Positions 1-10,102 of a stretch of 64,000 nt of DNA are shown piece by piece (the stretch's first letter is position 1; each line of letters starts with the position of its first letter). The stretch covers positions 71,588 to 135,587 of the forward strand of contig JABEVE010000004.1 in assembly GCA_013044035.1 (NCBI GenBank), written 5' to 3'. Under the pieces are notes generated by a model, which saw nothing but the letters and a program-made list of their open reading frames with translations, did no database searches and was not told the origin of the DNA. This DNA comes from Burkholderiales bacterium. Lineage in GTDB: Bacteria; Pseudomonadota; Gammaproteobacteria; Burkholderiales; Burkholderiaceae_C. The position numbers were made by a program, and so were the translations under genes.

Positions 1-1265
1 TGTCGGTCGGCGCCACAGCAGGGCTCTTCTACCTGCTCGAAGAGTATGTCGAGGTGCGGGCGTCCATGGTGCGCTTCCTCTATGTCTGTTATGTGCTCGC
101 GGTCGTGGGATTGCTGGCGGCCACGCTGCTCGGCAATTTCGGCCCCGGCTGGTACATGCTCTATCCGCTGCCTTTCGACTCGATGGGGGTGTGGACGACC
201 TGGAGCGTCGGCGTCGCGATCATCGCGTTGATGATCCTGGACAACGCATTGCTGTTGTCCCAGTACGCCATGCTGAACGCGATCGTGAAGAAGTACGGAT
301 TCGCCAATGCCATGGGCTGGCAGTACTTGCGCGGCACTCCTGCAGTGGAAACACCAGCGCCGATCATCATCGCCATGTGCAGTTACATCCTGCCGGGCAT
401 TGCCACGTCAGTTGCCGGCTCCGTCCTCTTGATCATGTATTTGGGCCAATGGATCCAGCCAAGCCTTCATTTCAATCCATTGCTCGCCAAGAACCTTGTC
501 ATGCTTTGGGGCCACACCATGGCCAATATCTCCCTGTACGTCGGTGTTGCGTTCGTCTATCAGATCCTCCCACGCTACACGGGCCGCCCGTGGAAAAGCA
601 ATCGCTTCGTCGCGTTGGCTTGGAACGCCGTTTTCTTCTTTGTCCTGCTCGCGTTCCCCCACCATCTGTATCAGGACTTTGCTGAGCCCTTCGCCCTTGC
701 CGTGGTCGGGCAGATTGCGTCTTATGCCTCCGCAGTGCCGTCGACCGTTGTCACCGTGATGGGTGTTGTCGCACAGATCTACAAGTCAAACATGAAGTGG
801 AGTTTCGCGCCTTTGGCGGTCGTCATCGGCATCATCGGCTGGATCGCCGGTGGCTTCGCGGCGGTCGTGGACTCAACCATCATGGTGAACAACGTTTTAC
901 ACAACACGCTATTCGTCCCGGCGCATTTTCACACTTACTACCTTCTCGGCCTGCTGCCGATGTTGGTCGGTTATTACTACCACGCGCTTGGCTCCAGCTC
1001 GGAAAAATGCGGCATGTGGGGGCTATCGTTGCTGATCGGGGGCAGTTTTGGTTTTCTCGCCATGTTCTTCATCGCAGGGTCATTGCAGGTGCCAAGGCGA
1101 TATTCCGATTACAACGCGATTCCCCTGGAAGCCGTTCGTGCCATTGGCCAAAACACAGCCACTCTCGGGGCCGTTTTCGCAGTGCTGATTCTGGTCGCAG
1201 TGGGCCTGTTCTTGGCCACGTCGATCCGCAAAAGCCGAGTAGCCGACGCATCGGCGCCTCATTGA
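1..1265 (+). CDS. Heme-copper oxidoreductase subunit I, 3' part (possible NO reductase, NorY/sNOR-like)
   Basis: The reading frame is open from the left edge (the 54 start of the ORF track is internal), so about 420 C-terminal residues are visible and the N-terminus with the first low-spin heme ligand is missing. The protein is a polytopic membrane protein with the heme-copper ligand pattern: GH near nt 511 in the CuB helix, the HH pair at nt 660-665, and the AHFH heme-ligand motif at nt 921-932. In the oxygen-reducing A and B families the CuB histidine is followed at +4 by a tyrosine (HPxxY) that cross-links to it. Here the motif reads HTMAN, with Asn at +4. Loss of that tyrosine is characteristic of NO-reducing members of the superfamily, and the surrounding sequence resembles the B-like NorY/sNOR group as I recall it. 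Family membership is secure; oxidase versus NO reductase is inference. Confidence 0.8.
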   Translation, partial: SVGATAGLFYLLEEYVEVRASMVRFLYVCYVLAVVGLLAATLLGNFGPGWYMLYPLPFDSMGVWTTWSVGVAIIALMILDNALLLSQYAMLNAIVKKYGFANAMGWQYLRGTPAVETPAPIIIAMCSYILPGIATSVAGSVLLIMYLGQWIQPSLHFNPLLAKNLVMLWGHTMANISLYVGVAFVYQILPRYTGRPWKSNRFVALAWNAVFFFVLLAFPHHLYQDFAEPFALAVVGQIASYASAVPSTVVTVMGVVAQIYKSNMKWSFAPLAVVIGIIGWIAGGFAAVVDSTIMVNNVLHNTLFVPAHFHTYYLLGLLPMLVGYYYHALGSSSEKCGMWGLSLLIGGSFGFLAMFFIAGSLQVPRRYSDYNAIPLEAVRAIGQNTATLGAVFAVLILVAVGLFLATSIRKSRVADASAPH

Positions 1266-1342
1266 ATGTCAATGAGCATGGTCGAGATGGTCTGCTGAGA
1301 AAATGGTTTTCAAGGCCAGATTCAATACCGAATAATGTCTGG

Positions 1343-2440
1343 ATGCGCAAGACACCACATTCCCACCCAACCCAGGGCGTTGGCATGGCTCTGGGCGCTG
1401 CTCTCCTCTTTGGGGCCAGCACGCCATTTGCCAAGTTGTTGTTGACCGATGCCAACCCCTGGATGCTGGCGGCGTTGCTCTATCTCGGCTCGGGTTTGGG
1501 ATTGGCCGCGTTGCGCATGCTGCGGCGCTTGCGTCGTACCGATACACCGGTTTCCAGGATGCAGCCCGGGGAATGGCCCTGGCTAGCGGGGGCGGTTGTC
1601 ACGGGTGGGGTGGCGGCACCGGTGTTGTTGATGTTTGGCTTGTCGCGCATGCCGGCGGCTGGGGCGTCGCTCCTGCTCAATGCCGAGAGCGTGTTCACGG
1701 CGTTGTTGGCCTGGTTCGCGTTTCGGGAGAACTTCGATCGCCGCATCGCCCTGGGCATGGCAGCGATTGTGGCGGGCAGCGTGGTGCTGACCTGGCCAGG
1801 TCAGGGTGCATTGTTGAACTGGGCCAGCCTGTGGCCGGGTTTGGCGGTACTCGGTGCCTGCCTCGGCTGGGGCTTGGACAACAACCTGACACGCAAGGTG
1901 GCGCTGGCTGATGCCGGATTCATCGCCATGAGCAAGGGTTTGGTGGCCGGGGGCGTGAACCTGGCACTGGCGCTGTCTCTTGGCGCGCGGTTGCCGTCGC
2001 TGCCGATCCTGCTCTCGGCAGGGTTGCTGGGCTTCGCCAGCTATGGCGTGAGTCTGGTGCTGTTCGTGCTCGCGCTGCGTCATCTGGGCACGGCGCGTAC
2101 CGGAGCGTATTTCGCGGTGGCGCCATTTTTCGGCGCGGTGTTGGCCGTGGCTCTGCTGGGTGAAGGTCTGACCCTTGCTCTGCTACTGGCCGGAGGGTTG
2201 ATGGCTCTGGGCGTATGGCTGCATGCGAGCGAGCGCCATGCTCATCTGCACACGCACGAGCCGCTGGAGCATGCCCACAGCCATGTGCATGGTGGTCAGG
2301 GCGACGATGGGCATCACGACCATCTCCACGAACCAGCGCTGCCGCCGGGTACGCGGCATCGTCACTCGCATGGTCACACAGCGTTGAGTCACAGCCATGT
2401 CCACTATCCGGACGCGCATCACCGGCATCGACATGACTGA
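1343..2440 (+). CDS. EamA/DMT-family transporter with histidine-rich C-terminal tail
   Basis: Inner-membrane transporter of about 365 residues with ten predicted hydrophobic segments in two EamA repeats (about residues 10-145 and 155-295). The ORF track begins far upstream inside the preceding gene in another frame; ATG 1343 is the first Met at the beginning of the transporter-like sequence, with ATG 1385 as an alternative, and neither has a strong Shine-Dalgarno sequence. The last roughly 67 residues are a hydrophilic tail with about 23 histidines (runs such as HAHLHTH and HSHGH), a composition typical of cytoplasmic Zn, Ni or Co binding. The gene converges on arsB, 39 nt away. Most DMT members export amino acids or metabolites; metal export or metal sensing here is an inference from the tail only. 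Confidence 0.85.
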   Translation: MRKTPHSHPTQGVGMALGAALLFGASTPFAKLLLTDANPWMLAALLYLGSGLGLAALRMLRRLRRTDTPVSRMQPGEWPWLAGAVVTGGVAAPVLLMFGLSRMPAAGASLLLNAESVFTALLAWFAFRENFDRRIALGMAAIVAGSVVLTWPGQGALLNWASLWPGLAVLGACLGWGLDNNLTRKVALADAGFIAMSKGLVAGGVNLALALSLGARLPSLPILLSAGLLGFASYGVSLVLFVLALRHLGTARTGAYFAVAPFFGAVLAVALLGEGLTLALLLAGGLMALGVWLHASERHAHLHTHEPLEHAHSHVHGGQGDDGHHDHLHEPALPPGTRHRHSHGHTALSHSHVHYPDAHHRHRHD

Positions 2441-2479
2441 GCAAGGCGTCGCTACCAATGATGGCGTGACAAACCTGGA

Positions 2480-3787
2480 TCAGCCCCAACTCAGGCGCCA
2501 CGCCAGCGCAGTCAACGTCACCGCAAGCACCGGGGCGGTGAGCACCATGCCGATGCGGAAGTAGGTACCCCAGGAGATTTTCATGCCCTTGCCCGCCAAC
2601 ACATGCAGCCACAGCAGCGTGGCCAGGCTGCCGATGGGGGTGAACTTCGGTCCCAGGTCGCAGCCGATGACGTTGGCGTAGACCATGGCCTCGCGCACGG
2701 GTTCGCTCAGTCCCTGGGCCTGGTGGACGCTCAGCGCGCCGATGAGCACCGTGGGCATGTTGTTCATCACCGCCGACAGTCCCGCGCTGATGAAGCCCGT
2801 GCCGAGCGCGGCGGCGAACACGCCGTGCCGGCCGATCGCTTCGAGCGCCTGCGCCAAATCGGCGGTGAGCCCCGCGTTGCGCAGGCCGTAGACCACCAGG
2901 TACATGCCGAGCGAGAACAGCACGATCTGCCAGGGGGCGTGCCGGATCACGCCACGCACGTCGATGAGCGCACCGCGCCCGCGCTGCCACCAACGCCCGG
3001 CCAGCGCCAGCATCAGCCCCGCTGCAATCCCGGTGACGACCGACACTGGCACGCCGGCGGCGGCGGTGACGAAGTAGGCCACCAGCAGCGCCGCCAGCGT
3101 GGGAAAGGCCCAGCGGAACACCAGCGGGTCACGGATGGCGCTGGCAGGCGCATCGAGCCTGGCCAGGTCATAACGCAGTGGAATGTCGCGGCGGAAATAG
3201 ACGTACAGCACCAGCAGCGTGGCGGCCAGCGCCACCCCATCGACCGGCACCATGACGGCGGCGTAGCGGTCGAAGGGAATGTGGAAATAGCCCGCGCTGA
3301 CGATGTTCACCAGATTGGAGATCACCAGCGGCAGCGAGGTGGTGTCGGCGACGAAGCCCGTGGCCATGACGAATGCCAGCGCGGCTATGGGCGAGAAGCC
3401 CAGCGCCAGCAGCATGGCCAGCACGATGGGGGTGAGGATGAGTGCCGCCCCGTCGTTGGCGAACAAGGCCGAGATCACCGCGCCCAGCAGCACGATGAGC
3501 GGAAACAGCAGCCGTCCACGCCCGCCGCCCCGGCGCGCCACATGCAGCGCCGCCCAGTGGAAGAAGCCGGCTTCGTCGAGGATGAGCGAGATGATGATGA
3601 GGCCGACGAAGGTGAAGGTGGCGTCCCAGACGATGTGCCACACCACCGGAATGTCGCTGGGTTGAATCACTCCTGCAGCCATCGCCAGCGCCGCGCCGCC
3701 CAGCGCGCTCCAGCCGATGCCCAGGCCGCGTGGTTGCCAGATGACGAACACCAGGGTGAGGACGAAGATGGCGGCGGCAAGCAGCAT
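2480..3787 (-). CDS. arsB: Arsenite efflux pump ArsB
   Basis: Inner-membrane arsenite/antimonite antiporter that expels As(III) produced by ArsC. The 435-residue length matches the family (about 430). It is hydrophobic throughout with about 11-12 membrane segments, and carries ArsB signatures: [12 protein letters not shown] in the first half, [10 protein letters not shown] and [13 protein letters not shown] in the second. It is the last gene of the minus-strand ars cluster, but a strong intrinsic terminator lies between it and arsC. ATG 3787 begins the first membrane helix and has no recognisable Shine-Dalgarno sequence in the 25 nt upstream, so translation initiation may be weak or atypical. 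No arsA ATPase gene is nearby, so the pump presumably works on the proton motive force. Confidence 0.95.
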   Translation of the reverse strand: MLLAAAIFVLTLVFVIWQPRGLGIGWSALGGAALAMAAGVIQPSDIPVVWHIVWDATFTFVGLIIISLILDEAGFFHWAALHVARRGGGRGRLLFPLIVLLGAVISALFANDGAALILTPIVLAMLLALGFSPIAALAFVMATGFVADTTSLPLVISNLVNIVSAGYFHIPFDRYAAVMVPVDGVALAATLLVLYVYFRRDIPLRYDLARLDAPASAIRDPLVFRWAFPTLAALLVAYFVTAAAGVPVSVVTGIAAGLMLALAGRWWQRGRGALIDVRGVIRHAPWQIVLFSLGMYLVVYGLRNAGLTADLAQALEAIGRHGVFAAALGTGFISAGLSAVMNNMPTVLIGALSVHQAQGLSEPVREAMVYANVIGCDLGPKFTPIGSLATLLWLHVLAGKGMKISWGTYFRIGMVLTAPVLAVTLTALAWRLSWG

Positions 3788-3811
3788 GTGGGGCAGGGTG
3801 ATCGGTGGAGG

Positions 3812-3844
3812 AAAAACGCACGGCAGGCCCGAGCCTGCCGTGCG
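3812..3844 (-). terminator. Intrinsic terminator between arsC and arsB
   Basis: A perfect 12-bp stem (3817-3828 pairing with 3833-3844) with a 4-nt loop is followed on the minus strand by TTTTTCC. It lies 12 nt after the arsC stop and about 25 nt before the arsB start, so arsB expression depends on read-through or another promoter. Confidence 0.85.
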
Positions 3845-3856
3845 GAGCAGCGGACC

Positions 3857-4405
3857 TCAGCGGCCGGCCTGTTCGGCCGGCTCAGACGCACTTGCGGCGC
3901 GGATGGCGTCGGGAGGGGGCTGACCGATGGCGACGATTTCGCGCTTGATGGCAGCAGCGTCGAGCTTGCCTAGCGGCAATTCGACGAAGCTCTGCACCCG
4001 GCTGCGAATCTGCTGGAAAACCTGGGCGAAGGCATGGCGCTTGACCTCGTCGCTGCCCTGCACCGCGGCGGGGTCTTCGAAGCCCCAATGGGCGGTCATC
4101 GGATGTCCCGGCCAGATCAGGCACATCTCACCGGCGGCCTGGTCACAGACGGTGAGGACGAAGTCCATCTCCGGCGCGCCGGGCGCGGCGAATGCGTCCC
4201 AGCTCTTGCTGCGCAGGCGCTCGGTCGGGTAGCCGATGGCTTGCAGTTGTGCGATGGCGTAGGGGTTGACCACGCCACCGGCATGGCTGCCCGCGCTGAA
4301 GGCGCGGAAGCGCCCTTGGCCCAGGGTGTTGATCAGCGCCTCGCCCAGGATGGAGCGTGCCGAGTTGCCGGTGCACAGCACCAGCACGTTGTAGACCTTG
4401 TCCAT
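3857..4405 (-). CDS. arsC: Arsenate reductase ArsC (LMW-phosphatase fold)
   Basis: Cytoplasmic enzyme reducing As(V) to As(III) for export by ArsB. About 182 residues. The phosphatase-type loop CTGNSARS begins at Cys11, and two further redox cysteines occur in VCDQAAGEMC (Cys87 and Cys95), the layout of reductases of this fold that relay electrons through internal cysteines to thioredoxin or a similar donor. The ORF track starts 14 codons upstream; ATG 4405 was preferred because MDKVYNVLVLC is the normal family N-terminus and the upstream codons run toward the broken arsI gene. The tail after about residue 150 is less conserved and rich in Ala and Glu. Confidence 0.93.
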   Translation of the reverse strand: MDKVYNVLVLCTGNSARSILGEALINTLGQGRFRAFSAGSHAGGVVNPYAIAQLQAIGYPTERLRSKSWDAFAAPGAPEMDFVLTVCDQAAGEMCLIWPGHPMTAHWGFEDPAAVQGSDEVKRHAFAQVFQQIRSRVQSFVELPLGKLDAAAIKREIVAIGQPPPDAIRAASASEPAEQAGR

Positions 4406-4437
4406 GTGCAGGCTTTCAGGGAGGGTTGGAATCGCCA

Positions 4438-4947
4438 TCAGCAGCAACTGCTTGACGCCTTGCCGGTTTCTGCCTTGTCGCAGCAGTTCGGCGCGGCGTG
4501 TGAGGTGGGTGTGGTTGTGGTTATCGCTGCCGCGGGGTCGCTCGGGGGGACACAGCAGGCGTGGCCATCGGCCGCATCATTCAACAAGGCAATGGCGTCG
4601 AGCGTGTGATCGTCTCCCGAGCAATGCCGAAGGGGTCGTTCGTCCAGTATTTGTCGGGGCGGGCGTAGCAGCAGGCGGTGCCGGGCTCGGCGACATAGCA
4701 AGCGGGCATGCCGTCCAGGCGCTGCTGCATCGCGTGCAGCTCAGCGTCCGACTCCACCTGCACGCCCAGATGGTTCAGACCGGCCGCGGCGCCACGTTGC
4801 GAGATGGCGACGTTCACCCGTGGTCGTCCAACATCCACTTGGCGTAGTCGGGCTTGTGCACCGTGGGCTCGGCGGCGAAATGACCAGAAAACAATGAACA
4901 GCCTCATCCAGCGCGGGGACGCTGATGTGCACGTGGAAGCGTTTCAT
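4438..4947 (-). pseudogene. arsI: Frameshifted ArsI/CadI-type vicinal-oxygen-chelate lyase
   Basis: ArsI/CadI proteins are small glyoxalase-fold enzymes of ars operons; characterised ArsI cleaves the C-As bond of methylarsenite. The family sequence is spread over different frames. MKRFHVHISVPALDEAVHCF starts at 4947. The KPDYAKWMLDD region is reached only by adding one base in a T run (4888-4891). VNVAISQRG...LGVQVES needs one more base near 4822. The C-terminus GDDHT...ACCVPP...SSCC, with the Cys pairs typical of these proteins, lies in yet another frame after GIARET, consistent with a small deletion near 4610-4620. The gene starts 11 nt after the arsR stop and ends 32 nt before arsC. The first two lesions are single-base losses in short homopolymers, so sequencing error must be excluded; the third is harder to explain that way. 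Confidence 0.8.
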
Positions 4948-4958
4948 GATGTGTGGTC

Positions 4959-5303
4959 CTAGATCTTGGTGATCGGGGAATGAGCCGCGCAGTGCGTCTC
5001 GCCTACGGGGCTGCAGGGGTTGCCGCCGCAGCAGTTCTCGGTGAGAAAAGTCAGCAGGGCATTCATGGTGTCGTACTGCGCGGTATAAATGACGTAGCGC
5101 CCCTGCGGCCGGGCTGACACCAAGCCGGCATGGTGGAGTTCCTTGAGATGGAAGGACAGCGAAGACGGCGCAATGCCAGTGGCCTCGCTGATCTGTCCAG
5201 CGGATCTGCCTGCGGGTCCTGCCTGCACCAGCGTGCGAAACACGCGCAGGCGCGAGTCCTGGGCCAGTGCGGCGAGGGCATTGAGAGCCTGGTTCGTTTC
5301 CAT
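4959..5303 (-). CDS. arsR: ArsR-family As(III)-responsive repressor
   Basis: Dimeric winged-helix repressor of the ars operon, 114 residues. The DNA-recognition helix is around residues 40-60 (TGIAPSSLSFHLKEL). It lacks the N-terminal Cys motif of the plasmid-type repressor; instead cysteines cluster near the C-terminus in ENCCGGNPC (Cys91, 92, 97, plus Cys105), the arrangement of the Acidithiobacillus-type ArsR in which a vicinal Cys pair and a third Cys bind As(III). It is the first gene of the cluster and is followed by arsI after 11 nt. A perfect palindrome touches its start codon, indicating autoregulation. Confidence 0.93.
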   Translation of the reverse strand: METNQALNALAALAQDSRLRVFRTLVQAGPAGRSAGQISEATGIAPSSLSFHLKELHHAGLVSARPQGRYVIYTAQYDTMNALLTFLTENCCGGNPCSPVGETHCAAHSPITKI

Positions 5304-5338
5304 ATTTCAATGATTATTGAAATTAAATGCGAAGTCAA
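5304..5338 (-). promoter_or_regulatory. arsR promoter/operator
   Basis: A perfect inverted repeat, ATTTCAAT-GATT-ATTGAAAT (5304-5323), directly abuts the arsR ATG. On the minus strand a TTGACT -35 candidate lies at 5338-5333, and a weak -10 would fall inside the palindrome 16-17 nt downstream. A repressor on the palindrome would block this promoter. The spacing leaves almost no room for a leader, so the arsR mRNA may be leaderless. Confidence 0.6.
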
Positions 5339-5437
5339 GTCCAAGAGCGCCGCGAGCCGGTCTCCATCAACTCGACCCGCATGGGTGGATTGAACTTTTA
5401 GAATCCAGTGATTGCATCAACCATGACGGGGATTGAC

Positions 5438-5686
5438 ATGAGCGACAGCGCAGCGGTGGACAAGGTGGACATGGAGGTGGATGCGCGCGGCTTGAACTGC
5501 CCGTTGCCCATTCTCAAGGCGAAGAAGGCGCTGGCCGGGATGCAAAGCGGGCAGTTGCTGCGGGTGCTGGCCACCGACCCGGGCTCGGTGCGCGACTTCC
5601 AGGCCTTTGCCCGGCAGACCGGCAACGAACTGGTCGAGCAAAAGCAGGAAACCCATTCGATTGCGCATGTGATGCGCCGTCGGTGA
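5438..5686 (+). CDS. tusA: TusA/SirA-family sulfur-carrier protein
   Basis: Small cytoplasmic protein of 82 residues with the TusA signature DARGLNCPLPILKAKKAL (about residues 12-30), including the Cys-Pro-x-Pro motif whose cysteine carries the persulfide. Homologues deliver sulfur to tRNA 2-thiolation or take part in dissimilatory sulfur oxidation. ATG 5438 is preceded by a GGGGAT stretch; the ORF-track start ten codons upstream adds a non-conserved extension. It stands alone, divergent from arsR and convergent with galU, so the context does not decide between tRNA thiolation and sulfur oxidation. Confidence 0.85.
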   Translation: MSDSAAVDKVDMEVDARGLNCPLPILKAKKALAGMQSGQLLRVLATDPGSVRDFQAFARQTGNELVEQKQETHSIAHVMRRR

Positions 5687-5744
5687 ACGGTGCGCCGCAG
5701 GGCAGCCCACCGCTCTCATAGGTACAGGGCTGCTCTCGGCGCGT

Positions 5745-6617
5745 TCAGAGCTTCAGTCCCCGGAGGTATTCGGCGAACGCTGCCCCGGTTTCCGCATGGG
5801 CCAGACCGAGTTGCACCGTGGCCTCCAAATAGCCCTGTTTGCTACCGCAGTCGAAGCGGCGACCCTGGTAGCGGTAGGCGTACACCGCCTCCTCGGCGAG
5901 CAACGCGGCGATGCCGTCGGTGAGTTGGATTTCGCCGCCAGCCCCGGGTTTGCCGTTGCGCAGGTGATGGAACACCCGTGCACTGAGGATGTAGCGACCG
6001 ACCACCGCCTGGGTGCTCGGGGCCACCTCGGGCGCGGGCTTTTCGACAATGCCGGTGAGTGAGGTCAGGCCTGGCGTGATCTCTTGCCCGCTGACGATGC
6101 CGTAGCGGCGCGTGTGCTCGCGCGGCACGTCTTCGGTGGCGATCACGCTGCGGCCATGACGGCCGTGAATCTCCACCATTTGCGCCATGACCGGCGGCGT
6201 GCCCACCAGCAGATCGTCCGCCAGGATGACGGCGAATGGCTCACTGCCCACCAACCGCTCGGCGCACAACACAGCCGCCCCCAGGCCGTTGGCCACTGGC
6301 TGGCGCACGAAGACGCACTGCACTTCGGCAGGCTTGACGCTCCTCACCACATCCAGCATGGCGGCCTTGCCGGCGGTTTCGAGTTCGTGCTCCAGTTCGT
6401 AGGCGGTGTCGAAATGGTCTTCAATGGCACGCTTGTGACGGCCCGTGACGAAAATCATTTCGGTGATGCCAGCGGCGTAAGCCTCTTCCACCGCATACTG
6501 AATCAGCGGCTTGTCGACCACCGGCATCATTTCCTTGGGTGTGGCCTTGGTGGCGGGCAGGAATCGGGTACCGAGTCCGGCAACCGGGAAAACGGCTTTG
6601 GTGATGACGTGTTGCAT
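5745..6617 (-). CDS. galU: UTP-glucose-1-phosphate uridylyltransferase
   Basis: Makes UDP-glucose from UTP and glucose-1-phosphate, feeding LPS, capsule and galactose metabolism. The 290 residues match bacterial GalU (about 280-300). The N-terminal nucleotide-binding motif [20 protein letters not shown] (about residues 10-29) is intact, followed by [12 protein letters not shown]; the sugar-binding part contains [10 protein letters not shown] and the GIVEKPAP segment. Its 3' end faces tusA, and valS lies about 100 nt upstream on the same strand, possibly in the same transcript. Confidence 0.96.
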   Translation of the reverse strand: MQHVITKAVFPVAGLGTRFLPATKATPKEMMPVVDKPLIQYAVEEAYAAGITEMIFVTGRHKRAIEDHFDTAYELEHELETAGKAAMLDVVRSVKPAEVQCVFVRQPVANGLGAAVLCAERLVGSEPFAVILADDLLVGTPPVMAQMVEIHGRHGRSVIATEDVPREHTRRYGIVSGQEITPGLTSLTGIVEKPAPEVAPSTQAVVGRYILSARVFHHLRNGKPGAGGEIQLTDGIAALLAEEAVYAYRYQGRRFDCGSKQGYLEATVQLGLAHAETGAAFAEYLRGLKL

Positions 6618-6724
6618 GGTCGGACCGAGAGCTGTGAATCACCGCAGCATAGCGGCGGCAGGCGATAAATCGAACCCCCGGAATGCTGGCCGCCTTGCGT
6701 CCACTCCTGAGCAACCTCGCCGGC

Positions 6725-9667
<2,943 letters not shown>

Positions 9668-9720
9668 GGGAATCCATCAAACGGTCAGAATGTTCGGGCG
9701 CGGCACGGGTCATGCGAGAT

Positions 9721-10002
9721 TCAGTTGCCCGGGTTGGCAGTCAGCCAGTTTTCCAGTGCCTGTGCCATCAGCGCGTGCATGCCGCCCTCGTGCGCCACCG
9801 CGCGTTCACGCAGGCGCTGCGCCAGTGCCGGTGGCAAGCGGCAGATGACGGGCTCCAAATGGAGCGCGGCGGGGCTGCTCGGGCGCGCGCGTCTGGCCGC
9901 GGTTGAACCCTGTGCAAAGCGCTCGGGCACCCCCGCGGTTTTCATCTTGCCGTCGAGCTTTTTGGCCAGATTCTTGACCAAATCGGTTTTTTTCATGCTC
10001 AT
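9721..10002 (-). CDS. Small uncharacterised protein upstream of valS
   Basis: No family recognised with confidence. About 93 residues, basic N-terminal half (MSMKKTDLVKNLAKKL), then an Ala/Arg/Pro-rich linker and a C-terminal helical part (LPPALAQRLRERAVAHEG...LENWLTANPGN) that could be a ribbon-helix-helix-like or dimerisation helix pair. ATG 10002 has a GGAAGAGA Shine-Dalgarno sequence about 6 nt upstream; the ORF-track start ten codons earlier lacks one. It lies 53 nt before valS on the same strand and is divergent from the UvrD-like gene. The ORF, its ribosome site and its tight placement support a real gene; the function is unknown. Confidence 0.6.
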   Translation of the reverse strand: MSMKKTDLVKNLAKKLDGKMKTAGVPERFAQGSTAARRARPSSPAALHLEPVICRLPPALAQRLRERAVAHEGGMHALMAQALENWLTANPGN

Positions 10003-10102
10003 GGGCGATCTCTTCCAAATAAAGAATGACATTGTCTCGCACCAGCTCTTGGACCTGCTTGGCGCGGCGATGGCGCCAGGGTCGGGCTCCTAGAATGGCG
10101 CC

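Noticed and set aside
797-1342. N-terminal extension of the EamA transporter ORF
   Set aside because: It lies inside the heme-copper gene in another frame and has no conserved sequence; the transporter starts at 1343.
2603-3973. 456-residue plus-strand ORF rich in His, Gln and Arg
   Set aside because: It is antisense to arsB/arsC; the composition is that expected from the reverse of a hydrophobic GC-rich gene.
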